Assembly: GCA_037447655.1 (NCBI GenBank)
Contig: JBBHKE010000697.1
Span: 123,907-187,906 of the forward strand
Length of the DNA: 64,000 nucleotides
Source of the DNA: Zygnema cylindricum
Lineage: Eukaryota > Streptophyta > Zygnematophyceae > Zygnematales > Zygnemataceae
Reading direction: 5' to 3'
Below are positions 40,669 to 53,770 of the stretch, in pieces. Below the pieces are notes generated by a model. The model was not told the DNA's origin, made no database searches, and saw only the letters and a program-made list of their open reading frames with translations. Position 1 is the stretch's first letter. Each line of letters begins with the position of its first letter. The position numbers and the translations under genes were made by a program.

Positions 40669-40870
40669 AGTCATGGCTGCCTCTAAAGGTAGCTTTGAAG
40701 ATATACTAAGGCAGAGGGAGAGAGACACAATAAGCCTTTAAAAAAAAGGGTGGACTAGCCAGGATTTGATCTTGGCCCTACAGAGTCCCCTACTATTGTG
40801 CCTAGTCGTCGCCCGTATCCATTTGTTGTAGAAGATGCCGATACACACATGGGGTGTTATTCGATAATAA
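40662..40870 (-). mobile_element. Possible tRNA-derived SINE, copy 2
   Basis: It contains tcatggctgcct, a GA tract and ccaggatttgatcttggccct; the latter is the reverse complement of a B-box-like GATCAAATCC. Confidence 0.35.
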
Positions 40871-41427
40871 ACATGATAACACCTGAAGTGTCCCTTTAAC
40901 GGAATTAGTCATACAATTGCACATGGAGACGGAGAAACTTAAAAAAGGCACGGAACATTAGGCGCTCCGTATGATTGAACGGACGCCGACTAAGGAAATT
41001 TGTGATTGGACGGTCCGCGTGAACGCTGGCAGCCCGGAATGGTTCTTTTGGCGGCTTACGCCAAATGAGCCACAAATTGACATGTGCCATCACCTTAGTG
41101 GACACCAAAGGAGAAGGAGACAAACCTATGGCGTCGGTTATAGAAGGTACAATGTTCTTATTTTGGGCGTGACAAAACGATGGCATGAGTGATGGTTTCA
41201 TATTATTAGCCAAAGATGATGGAGGAGATCGTTGAATATGTCTGAGTATGCGACGTGTAACATGAATAAATTGACAATTTCACTCATAGACTCTCACAGT
41301 GTTTACGACACCTTCGAAGCCTTAAGAGGCAATATCCATGGAATTCCAACAGTGTTTACGACACCTTCGAAGCCTTAAGAGGATATATCCATGGAATTCA
41401 TTGTGGCAGTACGGAAGTCTCCGTAAA

Positions 41428-42390
41428 GTTTAGACTCCATTTTTGTGGTCGTGGATTACCTCAGTAAAATGATCCATTTTCAACTCGCAAAGACCACGAC
41501 GAAGACCATGGAAATGGCTAACTTGAAATGGCTAACGTGTTCTTTAACAAAGTCTTCCGTTACCATGGTCTACGAAAGAAAATCGTGACCAACGGTGATC
41601 ATAAGTTGTGAGTCGTTTTGGGACTCAAATCTTTAAGCTTTGTGGCACGGAATTGACAATATTGAAGGCCTATCACGCGCAAACGAGCGGCTAAACGGAG
41701 ATAATTCACCATACTTTGGTAGATAAGCTGCGAGCTTATGTAATAATGCATCGATGAGATTGGGTGAAACATCTCACGGCCGTCGAGGTGGCCTACAATA
41801 GCGCGGTGCACTCTTCCACCAACAAAACTACATTTGATCTCAATGGGCGACAACCACTCCTACGAAAAAATCTCGTCTTATCGGCTATAGACACCACGGC
41901 GGCGATGGGATTTTCTCGCCTAATTACGAAAAGACCTCAACGAAGCCAAAGAGGGGTTGGAGCGCGTCAAGCATCAGTAGGAGCTTTACGTTAATATGCT
42001 GCGGCGTGAAGGGAAATTTCGTGTGGGAAATAGAGTGGCCATAAACATGGCCAATCTCACACTGCTTAGGACAATGAGACGAAAATCATCAACGAAATTC
42101 AATCGCCCGATTAAAATAACGGCATATATTAGACTTCTCACTTATTGCGTTGATGTTCCAAAAGGGTGGCGCATCATGATGTTTTGCATATCTCATAACT
42201 TTCGAGATCTCGATGAGGTGTACCTGCACCGGTCTTTGGCACAGAAGACGATTATGAAGAACAATCCATCCTCAAACATCGGGTGCTTTAACAGCGGAAT
42301 CGACAAAGTGACGCAACACTTGGTGCGATGGAAAGGCTATGGCCCGGAGGCAAAGGTCGCAAATGGTCAACCGGAACCGTGACCGGCCGT
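41428..42390 (+). pseudogene. Chromovirus integrase and chromodomain remnant
   Basis: Pieces in changing frames read FVVVDYLSKMIHFQLAKT (integrase core), then WVKHLTAVEVAYNSAVHSST, then FRVGNRVAINMANLTLL and a VDVPKGWRI block, and finally TQHLVRWKGYGPEAKVANGQ, which is the chromodomain core (YLVKWKGY). Chromodomains target chromoviruses to marked chromatin. Confidence 0.75.
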
Positions 42391-42843
42391 TTACCGAACG
42401 TCGGCATCGGATCCGGAACGGATTGGGTTGCCAAATTTGTGGGGCCGGCTAGATTCGGGCAGTTGATTCACAGAGAAAAAATAAAAAATCGGTTACAGTC
42501 AGGTAAGCAAAAAACAGAAAAAAATGAAAATTTTGTACAGTCTATACAATTCAACATTATTGTACTTTCTACTCTTGTTATCGTGGAAGGTATACGGCAG
42601 ATGTACCACTTATTTTTTGCTTATTGAAGTACGAGCGGGTACGGGTAGTCGCAAGAAATTGAGTTTCAATTAACGGTTAACAATTTTGGTGTGTGACATA
42701 ACCCGGTCGGGCGTCATGTGCTCAGATTTTGAAAAAAAAAATCGGTCGGTTTGGGTTATGTAATATTTTGACTTTTGCGATTCTGCCCGGAGGACTACTC
42801 ATGGGTGGACTAAATAGAATTATACGCCGACAAGCTTCTTCGC

Positions 42844-43383
42844 TACACCGCAAATCATTATTGGTACGAAAGTTCAAATAGTGTTGAAAAAAATTTACCG
42901 TAATTGATGCAAATAAAAAAATTGTTTTTTTTTTTTAAATGGTGTATTCTAATTTCGGCATTATGCTAATTTGGGAACAACAAAAATGGAATATTCGCCT
43001 TATCATTATATACATTAATATATGTATCCGTACAAATACTAAAAATCGTACGCCATCGTGAAATTTAAATATCTGTACATGTCAGGTTAATTTACGTGTC
43101 AGAATAATCCTTTTATTTTAACACAGGTTCCTATGCATGCGCGTTTGATTTAATTCATTTTTTGTAAAATTTTCGCTTGAAAAGGTACATTTATTTACAG
43201 TTTGACATAAACCCTACACCACATTATTTATATCTTATTTACTTTCGTTCTTTACACTATTTTGTACACTACCTTAATTAACGTCAGGGAAAAATTAAAA
43301 TCATGTATCCTATTCATGGAAAAAAATCAAAATTTTAATAACCCAAATTGGTGACTTTGACACTAATAACGATTCTCGGTGTA
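42844..43383. mobile_element. MITE family A, copy 3
   Basis: Starts TACACCGCAAATCATTATTG and ends ACTAATAACGATTCTCGGTGTA, about 540 bp, interior collinear with 7071-7600. Lies just past the chromovirus remnant. Confidence 0.75.
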
Positions 43384-43774
43384 CTATCAACAAAAGGGTC
43401 TTGGAGGCGTGGCCGCCTCCATTTCCGTGAGGAAGTAAACAACCTCACCTACGTAGATGATCCAATGGAGGCGCCAAAAGGGTGACGGTGAGCAGAGGTC
43501 GCAAAAGTCAAAATTTTACATAACCCAAACCGACCGTTTTTTTTTTCAAAATCTGAGTAACCGATTCCCGACCGGGTTATGTCACGCTCCTTGATTGTTA
43601 TCCGTTAACCGACCACTGTTTACGAAAATAAAAGTTAATCGAAACTCGATTTCTCGCGACAAACCGTGCCCGCCCGTAACCGAAAAAGTACAAAATTAAC
43701 TAATGTACAACGTATGAATAAGCCAATAATTATGATTTGTCACTTTCCCTAAGATTTGCGAAATGAATAGTGTT

Positions 43775-45359
43775 TACTTCACCGCCAATCGCTATTAGCA
43801 TAGTGTACGCTAATTCCGTCCCGTTTTTTTTTTTTTATTCTCCAATAACAAAGCTTATTCTATTTTTTTTCTGTACGCCATTTAGGGTTATTTTCCAAGT
43901 ACCATACAAAACGAAAGTACGCCATCTTTTAAATAGTGTGGTGTTAGGTGAGAATCATGTTGTTTTGGAAACCTTGAGTTCTCTCTATATCTTAGTGCTA
44001 TGCTGCCATACTGCGCTAAGTCTGACATCGCAGCTAGAAACCTTGAGCACTCTACACTGGTTGCTGTGCTGCTATGCTGCTCTGATCTGACATGGCAGCT
44101 GCGATGCTCTAATATCACAGCTGTGCTGACAGATCATAGCAGTCATAGCAGTCGTAGCAGTCGTAGCAGCGTCATAGCAGCTATAGCAGTCTGCGCAAGA
44201 AAGGTGTTCTGAATATGAGTCAGTTTGTGTGAAGATAAATTGACGAGGACATGATTTAGTGAGTATGTAAACTCGAAAGGGAGTACACAGATTTGGTGCA
44301 CTCCAGGCACACGTGTCGGTACGTGAGAAAGTCAAGTTTGGTTGTTCAAGAAGAAAAGGTAAAGTTACATTTGAGGACCAAAGTTACAAGTGGAGGATCA
44401 TCTTCGGTGATGAAAGAATACGTGGAAAGCGGACGGAGTCCGCCGTCATTTTTGGAAGAGAAGTATTTAGTGTACCGTCATTTCAGCGGACGAACTTTAA
44501 CCGCGTACTATTTCATTTCTAGCTACTGTCTGATTGGTGGAAATAGTTATGTGCATTCGATGGTGGGATTTTGTTAATGAAGAGTAGTGTACCAATTGAC
44601 CACGCTAGTTGTAGTACGGTGTGATCAACCGTAGGCTCACTTGTATATATAGGACTTAGATTACTTTAGGAAAAGTAGGATTGTTGTGTAGGAAAAAACT
44701 GCGAAGCAGTTTTTGGGTGTGTTTGAATTATAAGATCATTGTGATCTTTAGGCAGAACTTTGTAAAATTCCGCATGTGGTTTCTTTGGTGTATAATTTAT
44801 ATTGTGGCATATTTGCAGACCTAGGGTGTGTTTGGTTTGTTTGGGGCTTCATTGTGAAGTTGGTTGTTTGTGGGATTTCGTGAGAGTTTCCTCTTTGTAC
44901 AATTGATTATCATGGCAACTGCCGGTGCTTCTTCATCTTCTTCAGTGGCACCAGTTGCCTCAAAACAACAAATCATACCGTGCAAAAATGTACCGTTTTA
45001 AGTGAAAAATTACAATTCATTAAATGTAGTAGCCGCGTACGCAGGAGAATGTGCGGTCTAATAAGGGGATGAAATCGGGTTGTCAAATATCACATTCGCA
45101 TATATTTGTCCAACAACCACGTTTTGACTGTGTGAACGTAGGATTTGTGTACGATTTGTCGGATTTTGTACAAATACCTATATTAGTGTAAGCATGTTTG
45201 CGACCGACATTTACTTTTTTCAAAGACCCTAAATATAATTACTAAACAATTAGAATGCATGTTTTTTTTCAAAATTTTCATATTCTTAAATAGCGTAAAC
45301 CACGATAATTATTCATATACGCTAAAGAAACCTTTATGTTAATAGAGATTGGCGGCGTA
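43775..45359. mobile_element. MITE family C, split by a solo LTR
   Basis: The left end reads ttcaccgccaatcgctattagca and the right end tgttaatagagattggcggcgta, near-inverse repeats. Removing the LTR insertion (43958-44970 plus one target copy) leaves about 570 bp, the size of the other MITEs here. Confidence 0.55.
43958..44970 (+). mobile_element. Solo Ty1/copia LTR with 5-bp target duplication
   Basis: It starts TGTTGTTTTGG and ends AACAACA, flanked on both sides by AATCA (43953-43957 and 44971-44975). It is collinear with the LTR at 61595-62408 over most of its length, but carries an extra AGC-rich segment (about 44000-44190). The internal part of the element was lost by LTR recombination. 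Confidence 0.85.
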
Positions 45360-46311
45360 CCGTGTCAAATTGGCGACGCTTTGTCGCGTTCCTTAAGTTC
45401 TGCAAAATGAATAGTGTTACTACCGTATCAGATTTGTGACGCTAATCATGATGTCACATACTTCCACGATACTAAAGAGTACAAAGTACAAGAGTGTTGG
45501 ATAATATGAACAAGTAGAAAATTTTCATTCTTTTTGGTTTTTTGGTGAACAAAATGTAACCGACCATTTTTTTTTACTTGTGAATTAACCGACCGCAACC
45601 GTCCGGCCCTCAAAATTTGGCAACCGAATCCGTTCCAGATTAAGCGCGGGCGGTCTGTTAATTTTGCGTATATGTATATGTAAATGTGTACGTATATGCA
45701 TATGTGTGTGTGAACAAAGATTTATATGTGTGTATTATCGTACGTGTATGCATGTGCGTATAAGTATTTGTATACGCGTGCGTATAGGTATGTGTATAAG
45801 TATGTATATGTATTTGTATAGGTATGTCTTTAAATGTGTGTAGATGTGTGTGTATTTTTGTGTGTATAATAGGTGCATATGTGGGTGTATGCACAAGTGT
45901 ATACGTATGTGTATATTTATGAGTATATATGTGTATATATAATCTATAAATTTTTCTATTTGTATTTGTGTTAAGTTTATGTATGGAGAAGAATATATCA
46001 ATATATAGATATATGTATATATATAAGATATGCGCGTATATGTACATCTATTTTCGTATACGTGTTGCATGATGGTAAACCATGTGAGGAAAAGGACGAA
46101 AAAAAAAATTATAACGAAAAATGAAGTCAAAAGAAAGAGAAGGAAAACATGTAAAAAGATGCACATGTTGAAATGTATGTATTTTCTAGGTTTGAGTAAA
46201 GGAAAATTAACAAAAGGAAGTCAAAAAAGGCAGCCTGCCTCTCACTCCACTCTTTAAACCCCCACACTTGTTGTTGTCACTGAAGGTTGGAGAGACAGGT
46301 TGGAGAGACAG

Positions 46312-46485
46312 CTAGAGCCATGGCTGCCTATGCTGCCTAGAGAGAGAGACAGGCTATAGTTTTGGTAGGTTTAACAAAAACTGTCTTAACGAATCCAGGA
46401 TTTGATCTTGGTACCTGCTGTCCGTCAAGATTTTGATAGCCGGTAGCTTTATCCTCTAGGGAAGGACCTGTGCTATAATGTATAT
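46312..46485 (-). mobile_element. Possible tRNA-derived SINE, copy 3
   Basis: It contains gagccatggctgcct, a GA tract and ccaggatttgatcttggtacc, matching copy 2 over two separate blocks. Confidence 0.35.
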
Positions 46486-48259
46486 ATTACGATAATTAAA
46501 TAAACATAAACAGTTAGACTAATTCATTTAACGAGATAGTAAGACATAGATACAGTTTGTATTGTACGGACTACTAATTATCTCAAAACGGATATCGCGC
46601 ATTTGTTTCAAATGTGAAACAAATATCGAGCAATTATTTAGACGGCCAATTTCAAATGTCGGTCTTAATCGAACGGTCGTGGTGCAAGTCGGGATTCCAA
46701 AGTGGGCGACTTGGCGTTTTCGGGCACCACCACTCCGAATGACACGTGGTAGGATCCGGGAGGATTGCAAGATGTTCGGAACGCAAGATGATAATTCCAA
46801 ATGTGACAAGTGTCACATTATGGCGATGTTGTACATTGACCGTACAGAAAGTGCGACACTGCTTGTACTTTCTCGTACGGTACAGTCTTACGATTGGACC
46901 GTACCTCAGTACTAGGGAGCTTAGAGAGGAGTTTTAGGACTTAGAATAATTTTTCTAGGTAGTCGCTGTTGTTCTTCAACCACCGTTGCAAGCGGAGAAC
47001 CAGCAGTAGTAGTGGAAGTAGACATAAAAAACAGCAGAAATTATCAAAGTACCTACTCAACAGCCAACTTAGAACTGACACAAAATATGACTCAAAAAGC
47101 CAATATGCTTCAAATTTGCCACAATGATACACATTACAGTAAACTGAAATTTCCCAAAATTGCAACTCAAATGACCGACTAAACCATAAGATATTTTATT
47201 TGGAACTTTCCCAAAAACTCCCCTTAGAAAATCATATTCCCAAAACTGGATACTACAAAATTGGCTAAGTCCTAAGTTATATACTCACAGTGTGTATCTA
47301 CTGATCTACACTAATTCGGGTAACCGTTACTAGGGTTATTATACTGACTAACGACAAAGCATCCTACCCATACGTTATTGTACCTCAAAAACCTAATTAC
47401 TATTTTCTAGAACCTGATTAATGAAACACTATTTTTTTATCACACTAAACTACAAACTAATGTTATTCAGATACTTACAGACATTGAACCGTACACAAAA
47501 CGTTCTAGCCATACACAAAACGTTTGAAATGCTTAGTCAGCCGTGACCGCTAAAGTCCAGCCGAATATGGTCATGTAGTACGAAGCACCTAAGTGCTTCG
47601 TCATTTGTGGTCCCACGCGAATCACGCTTGTGGTCCCTCGTGAATGGCGCTTGTGGTCCCAGGTGAATCGCGTCTTTTTGAACAAATTTGATCGACGATG
47701 GTACCGGCGAGCAGTACCATATGTTTTCGGAATACTCGGGACAGATCCCGTTCGTCCGATCATGTGAATGGCATCGTCAACTTTTTGACACGTAAGGCTG
47801 ATTCTGGGCGCTACTCCGAAAAACTTGCATACGTTATTTCGCCGACACCTGTCCCTGCAAAAGTACAATACACTCTACTATACCTTTTGCTACTGTAACA
47901 CTAATTAAGGTAAATATTACAGTAGACTATTAGGAAAAATATCCTAAGTTATTTTTACCCCTATTTACTGAAATAAATATTTATAAATTACAACAAGGGT
48001 TAAACTTAACTCCAATACCCGTTTTTTTCTTTTAAAGGTCTGGGATTACCGTTGTGTTTTCTAATGACCTTGTAATAGTGTAAATATTTACTCTATTAAT
48101 CTCGCATGATCTCAAATAGAGTTAAAACGAGATCGTATTAGACTTAACTTTTTGCGAATATCAACATGTCTAAGCATACAACACTATGCTTACATAACAT
48201 ACACAGTTTTTAGTATATGCACATGTTATCCGTTCACATTGTCACACACAAAAACGAAC

Positions 48260-48576
48260 ATATGATTGTATGTGAACGCCTATTTTGCAAACTCGACTCC
48301 ACGATATTCCTAAGTGCAACTCTATATGCGACCGACATAAGTTCACTACAATTTGCATACGATTTTCGGTAACGAAGTACACCGTTGTAAAAATAAACTC
48401 CTTCCATAGACCACACTATTCATGAATTAAGTACGGTAATACCATTGACGCTAATTTTCAAGAACCGTAATTAACGTCACGGAAGAATTAGATCCATTCA
48501 CGTATTTTGGGTATCAATGTCAAAATTTTGGGGTACTGATATAAAGAACATAAGGCTAATAACGATTCATGGTGTA
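48260..48576. mobile_element. MITE family B, 3' part
   Basis: Collinear with about 8190-8493 (gactccacg, gcgaccgacataagtt, gattttcggtaacgaagtac) and ends ataacgattcatggtgta. The left terminal repeat was not found. Confidence 0.65.
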
Positions 48577-50247
48577 CCATTTAGAAGGAAACACGTGTGC
48601 GAGAGCTTGTTTACAACAAAATCCGATGGCAACTCGTCTTGAAAACAACTGCTAGTAAATGTATTCGTACATCTGCTAAAAACCCTCAGATTGGAAACCG
48701 CGCCTTAATTTAAGTTTCAGCGGGTCGGCGTTACGGTACAGTATAGTACTGTACTGTACTACTTGTACTGAACCTGTAGTGGAGTGTAATACAAAGAGGA
48801 AAAAAGTATGTATTTACTAATTACCTTATGGGTTCCCTTAATCGAATGTTGCAAGTATTACAAGTACAAAACATAACACGGTTCGAAATGTCCAAACGAA
48901 GGACCAACAAAAAACCAATTCTAAGGGTGCGCCTCCATGTACTTGTAACTTAACGAAAAAACTTTGTTTTTTAGCGCAGATCCGGCGGACCCGATTTTAG
49001 GTGTCCCTATATGTACTAAACAAAGTTATCACTTAAGGGCGTGACGATTCTATATGTCGACAATGCCCGTGGCAACTGTTGACAGTGTATAATCGGTGTT
49101 GACGCACCAAATTGTAAAAAATTGCTTTGAACGTCACATAAACTTGCGTGACATTTTTAGACATTCAGTCTTCCAACACAACGCCATGGAGAATGTTTAT
49201 GCCTGAAGAAGTGCCAATTCTACTACCTTTCGTGGACAGTTGCCTCTTTAGCAAATTCCACGCGCTTTGAAGCAAAAAAGTGCTTGAATACCTTTGGTAG
49301 TGGTCGAAAAACAACAATCATTGTTTTCTCCAACTTCCCACCGGTCAACGTTGAGCCGTTTTGTGAAAGGATGAGGAATAGTGAATTTTGAAGGAGTGTT
49401 GAAGTTTAAAGGAGAGAATGTGAGGCGGCGTGAGAGAGCCGGCGTGCGCGACTTGTTGGGGCGCCCTCAGAGATTTCTCTCCATATTTCGTGAAATGGCA
49501 TCGTAATTTTCAGACCCGTGGAAGGGAAAAGTTTTAAAATGAAACGCGACAAATCAAAAAAATTTGTGTACTTTGATGGACGGAAACGGAGATATATAAC
49601 AAATAGTGTACCTTTTATCGTCGCTTGAATTCGTTTGAAATATTTGTGAAATTCTATGGGCTCCATTGCCCACAAAATTCGTAGATCCAAAAGAAGCTAA
49701 TCTAGATAGCGTTAGGCGGTGCCACGTGGCGCCACGTTATTTGATACAAGAGAAGATGGGTGGAGGAACCATGGCTCCCGATTTGACAGGTGTCACCTTG
49801 TAGACCATGTCGTACAATATCTGTACAATAAGTACATCGCCCATTGTACCTTCTTGTACTATAAAGTGTTCCTATTGGACTAGGGTTTAGTAATAGGTAG
49901 TCGTGAGTAGGCAGACCAAGACTTAGTGATATATAGGTTCCTCTCTCTAAGAGAGCTTGTAACTATAAAGGTCATCTTTGACCAGCCATAACTTAATGCT
50001 CGGGTGAGCAAATCCAGTGAATATTTTTGCTGCGCACTCAAGGGAGTCCAAGCTACACAGGGATGTAGTCGTTCAAAGTCTTTGCGTGCCATGGTGGCAC
50101 TTATTCAGTGGGAAAGTCAAAGTGTGGAATATTGTCCAAAACACATATTCAAGCTTTGCATTCTGTGGTGGAACTGAGCACACAGAAGGTCTTCTCTTCA
50201 CAGGGGTGAAGGTTTATTAGGGTTCAAATTGTCAAAGGATCATTCAT

Positions 50248-51190
50248 TTGGGTTTATATCAACTTGGGGTCGGCACTATCTTGATTATCTTCTTTTGGAT
50301 CTGCGAGTTTGTGGGCAATGGAGCGTATAGAATTTCAGCATTGATGATCATTGAGAGAGGTGCGATTGTTTTAAAACCTTTCATTGTTGCCCTACGTGTG
50401 TTGGAAGGGGAAAGTTATGTAGCGTTGAGTTGGGTGCCGGTAATTGTCCACTCACTACTTAAAGGACTAAAAAAAGTAGTGGATGACACATCAAATGGAG
50501 GATGTGATGATATGGCAATTTATGCAATTGCGAAGACGATGATAACCGATTTTGAGGGTCAATTTGGAACGTGTGAGTTAAAAACTCTCCCGATGACGAT
50601 GTTTATTGCTTTTGCACTAGATCCTAGGACGAAAAACCTAGGATTTTTAACACCTTTAGAGATAGATAAGGTATGGCAAGAAATTGTCAACATGATGTTA
50701 GGAAAGTTTGACATGGATGCCGAATTAATTGGACATTCGAAGGGTGGTAATGATGGGTTGATGATGGAGATTGGAAACAATTCAAATGAGAAAGGTGTGA
50801 ATGAAGTTGAAGATGATGATGAGGATGACATTTTCATACCATTACAAAAAGAGCATCCCATTTCTTCGGTTATCGAAACCGTTCAAAATTTTTGGCCTCG
50901 AAACTCACGCGAGATGAGTTTAAGGAGCATTTGCTCCAAGAAATTCAAATTTACAAAGGAAAAAGTGTTTTAGAACACTCACAACACGAACGGGCAAACC
51001 CATTGAAGTGGTGGGCCAAAAACAAAAAGTTGTTTCCAACATTCAGCTTTTTGGCTCGAATCATTTTAGCTATACAGGCCACTTCGGCTCCTCCCGAGCG
51101 AATTTTTTTCATGGCGGTCAAATAAGCTCGATTAAGCGAAACCAGTTGACTCCGGAATCGGTTGAAATACTTGTTTTCTTGAAATGATCA
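50248..51190 (+). pseudogene. hAT-family transposase, C-terminal part
   Basis: The plus-strand frame 50248-50973 includes LKPFIVALRVLEGESYVALS, IVHSLLKGL, and FAFALDPRTK-like IAFALDPRTKNLGFLTP. After a frameshift near 50890 the second frame has PLKWWAKNKKLFPTFSFLAR and ILAIQATSAPPERIFFMA, the hAT dimerisation domain (WW...P.L..LA...L.I.A.SA.SER.FS). The N-terminal zinc finger and catalytic parts are missing. An acidic Asp/Glu linker sits between the two blocks. Terminal repeats were not located. Confidence 0.8.
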
Positions 51191-51814
51191 TGGCAAGCAA
51201 CAGAATCGCTCATTAATATTCATGATGACAAAGGAAAGGAGATTGAAAAAGAGGGAGATATTAACGACAACGATAACAATAAGGTTGTTTCCAAGAAACA
51301 TCAGAACGAAACGGGAAAAGAAATTGGAGATTGGTGGAATAATTTACCCAACAAAAAATGATTATGCAAAATTATGTTTTTTTTAGAAGATTTGTATGGT
51401 GCACGGTTATGAGAGTTTGAATTTCAGTTTATTACTTTTAGAAACATTGTGTAATTTACATTTGGATTTCAAATATTGGAAACTTGGGAAAGTATAAAAT
51501 TTGGGATTTTGGGATTATAAAATAACCATATGTTTGAATGTGAGAGATGTCAAACTAAACAAATGTTTTAGACATGTCGAATTTTGAAATATTTGCGAGT
51601 TTGAATATTTTTCATTTAGGGAATTAGATTTGAAATTTGGGAAAATAAATAATTAACATTAATGTGAAAATATGGGTTACTTGTGGCCACATATTGATTT
51701 ATATTATATATTTGGAATTGGTTTTCGAATTATATTGCATTTTTTGAATGGTAAAAAAATTGGATTTTTAATTTTATTGATGTTATAATTAGAAGTGTAA
51801 TATCACAAATTTGG

Positions 51815-52610
51815 AATAGTAGGTAATACTACCAAGTAGCACTAGTACTAGCAGCTGCAGCTAGTACTAGCAGTTATACTAGTAGCTATTAATGCTAGTA
51901 CTAGTGCTGCAGGTGGTAGTACTAGCTGCAGCTACTAGTACTAGTGCTGCAGCTGCTAGCACTAGTGCTGCAGTTGGTAGTACTAGCAGCTGGTAATACT
52001 AGCAGCTGTTGCTAGTACTAGTGTTGCAGGTGGTAGTACTAGCTGCAAGTGATAGCACTAGTGCTGCAGCTCGTAGAATAGTAGCACTAGCAGCAGCTGC
52101 TAGCACTAGTGCTGCAGTTGATAGTAATAGTTGCAGCTGCTAGCACTAGTGCTGCAGCTTGTAGTACTAGCAGCAGCTGCTAATACTAGTGCTGCAGCTC
52201 GTAGTTGCTAGCACTAGTGCTGCAGCTGGTAACACTAGCTGCAGGTGCTACCACTACTGCTGCAGCTCGTAGTACTAGTAGCTGCTAGCACTACTGTTGC
52301 AGCTTGTAGTACTAGCTGCAGCTGCTAGCACTAATGCTGCAGCTCGTAGTACTAGCAGCTGCTGCAACTACTAGTGCTGCAGCTCGTAGTACTAGCTGTT
52401 GTCTTTTTGGAAAGCTTTTAGTCTCAGAGCAACGCAGCTGCTTTACAGTCAAAGCAGCGCAACTGCTGTACAGACAGAGCAGCGCAGCTGCTATACAACA
52501 GAGCAGCTGCTATACAGCAGAGCAGCGCAGCAGCAGAGCAGCTGCTATACAGCAGAGCAGCGCAGCAACAGAGCAGCGCAGCAGCGAAGCTTCAACACAG
52601 ACAGGACAAG
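51815..52610. repeat. AGC/CTAG minisatellite
   Basis: Degenerate units such as gctgctagcactagtgctgcagct and ggtagtactagcagct repeat to about 52400, followed by a cagcagagcagc-type array to 52610. Further patches lie at 53090-53330 and 7770-7815. Palindromic 6-mers (ctgcag, actagt, gctagc, agtact) make up most of it. Confidence 0.8.
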
Positions 52611-53770
52611 GCAACCATGATTATGTTTGATATGGTCCGTACGGACAACGCAACGTCTAATATTCTTAATGTGATTCTGTACAGGATAGAGCAACTGCGA
52701 TAGATACGATTCTAGTTAGCTTAGTGATAGCTTAGTGGTAGCTTAGTGATACCTCAATGGTAGCTTGACAGATTAGTGGTAGCTTGGTGGTTTGATGTAC
52801 CTCTCAAGTACAATGGTGTTGCCAGTTCAACACAAGTATAAGACTTAGGACTCATAGCATATTATGTATCCAGACTTCCAAGTAGTAAAACTGCAAACAG
52901 TTTTTGGGAAACTTCTGAGTATTATATCTTGAGTGTTGTCGGGTCAATTGTGCTATAACTTTGGGAGTTATCAGTGTTTATGCTACTCTATATTCTGATA
53001 GAGTTTTGTGAGGTTTGGATGCTTGTATAAGAATTGGTGAGCACTTAAGAACATCTGTTTGGAAGGATTCTTGATAGCTTCTGACTGCTCCTCCACCTGC
53101 ACTGGTGGTTGTAGAACAACACTAGCAGCTACTAGCACTTGTGGTGCAGCTGGTAGTACTAGCTACAACAAGTAGTACTAGCTGTAGCTGCTAGCACTAG
53201 TGCAGCAACTGCTAGTACTAGAAGCAGATGCTAATACTAGTGTTGCAGCTGGTAGTAGCTACAACACTAGTACTAGCACCTGCCGCCAGTACTACTAGCT
53301 ACAGAAGCAGTAGTACTGGCAGCAGACTACAAAAAAAATAAAACTCGAAATTCATTCGATATATCGCGATATATTATATCAGCGATAGATCAGCTAAATA
53401 TCGCGATATTTCGATAATCGATATATTGAGGCGATATATCGATTATCGGGTACCTAAAATTCGGTACATATCGAACATCGGCAAGTGGTTCTCGATACCC
53501 AACACTATTTGTAGGACACTTAGTCATTTTTGGACTGAGGAACTTTTCTGTACCAAATCTGTTTTTGGTCATTTTTGTTAATTTCATCTGAGAATTGCTC
53601 ACACATCTATCAGCCGAACTATCTGATATTTTGCATGTGTGTTCCTCATTGTATTAAAAATATTAATGCAAATTTGCAGACCTAGTGTGTGTCTATTTTA
53701 ACTGGGGCTTCATTGTAAAGTTGGTCAAATTTATCAAAGTTCTGGCAAACTGTTTTTTTGCAAATTTGAG
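52611..53770. other. Copia LTR debris and a GATATATCG element
   Basis: Parts of 52790-53000 (aactgcaaacagtttttggg) and 53650-53740 (gacctagtgtgtgtctattt, ggggcttcattgtaaagttgg) match the LTRs at 43958 and 61595. A GATATATCG-rich piece ending CGATACCCAACACTA lies at 53345-53507. Confidence 0.5.
53345..53507. mobile_element. Partial GATATATCG-type TIR element
   Basis: Dense palindromes (cgatatatcgcgatata) ending in ctcgatacccaacacta, the inverse of the TAGTGTTGGGTATCG terminus seen at 7599. Confidence 0.5.

Larger units (their letters stand above)
37771..42500 (+). mobile_element. Decayed chromovirus-like Ty3/gypsy element
   Basis: Plus-strand pieces occur in gypsy order: gag (37771-38330), protease end (about 38870-38960), RT thumb and RNase H fragments (about 39110-39530), integrase core (about 41428-41990) and a tail with a chromodomain-like block (about 42000-42390). 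Most of RT is deleted, and a tandem-repeat-rich insertion (about 39650-40900) separates RNase H from integrase. It is a different lineage from the two methyltransferase elements. Confidence 0.8.
45360..50247. other. Gene-free repeat region
   Basis: It contains a TATG/TGTA low-complexity tract (45660-46060), a possible SINE (46312), a MITE family B relic ending at 48576 and otherwise unique AT-rich DNA. The open frame at 49406-49690 (minus) matches nothing I know. No rRNA or tRNA gene was recognised. Confidence 0.45.

Noticed and set aside
45658-46166. Minus-strand frames rich in YTHTYT
   Set aside because: TATG/TGTA simple-sequence DNA.
49406-49690. A 94-residue minus-strand frame
   Set aside because: No similarity recognised and no supporting signals; length is within chance.
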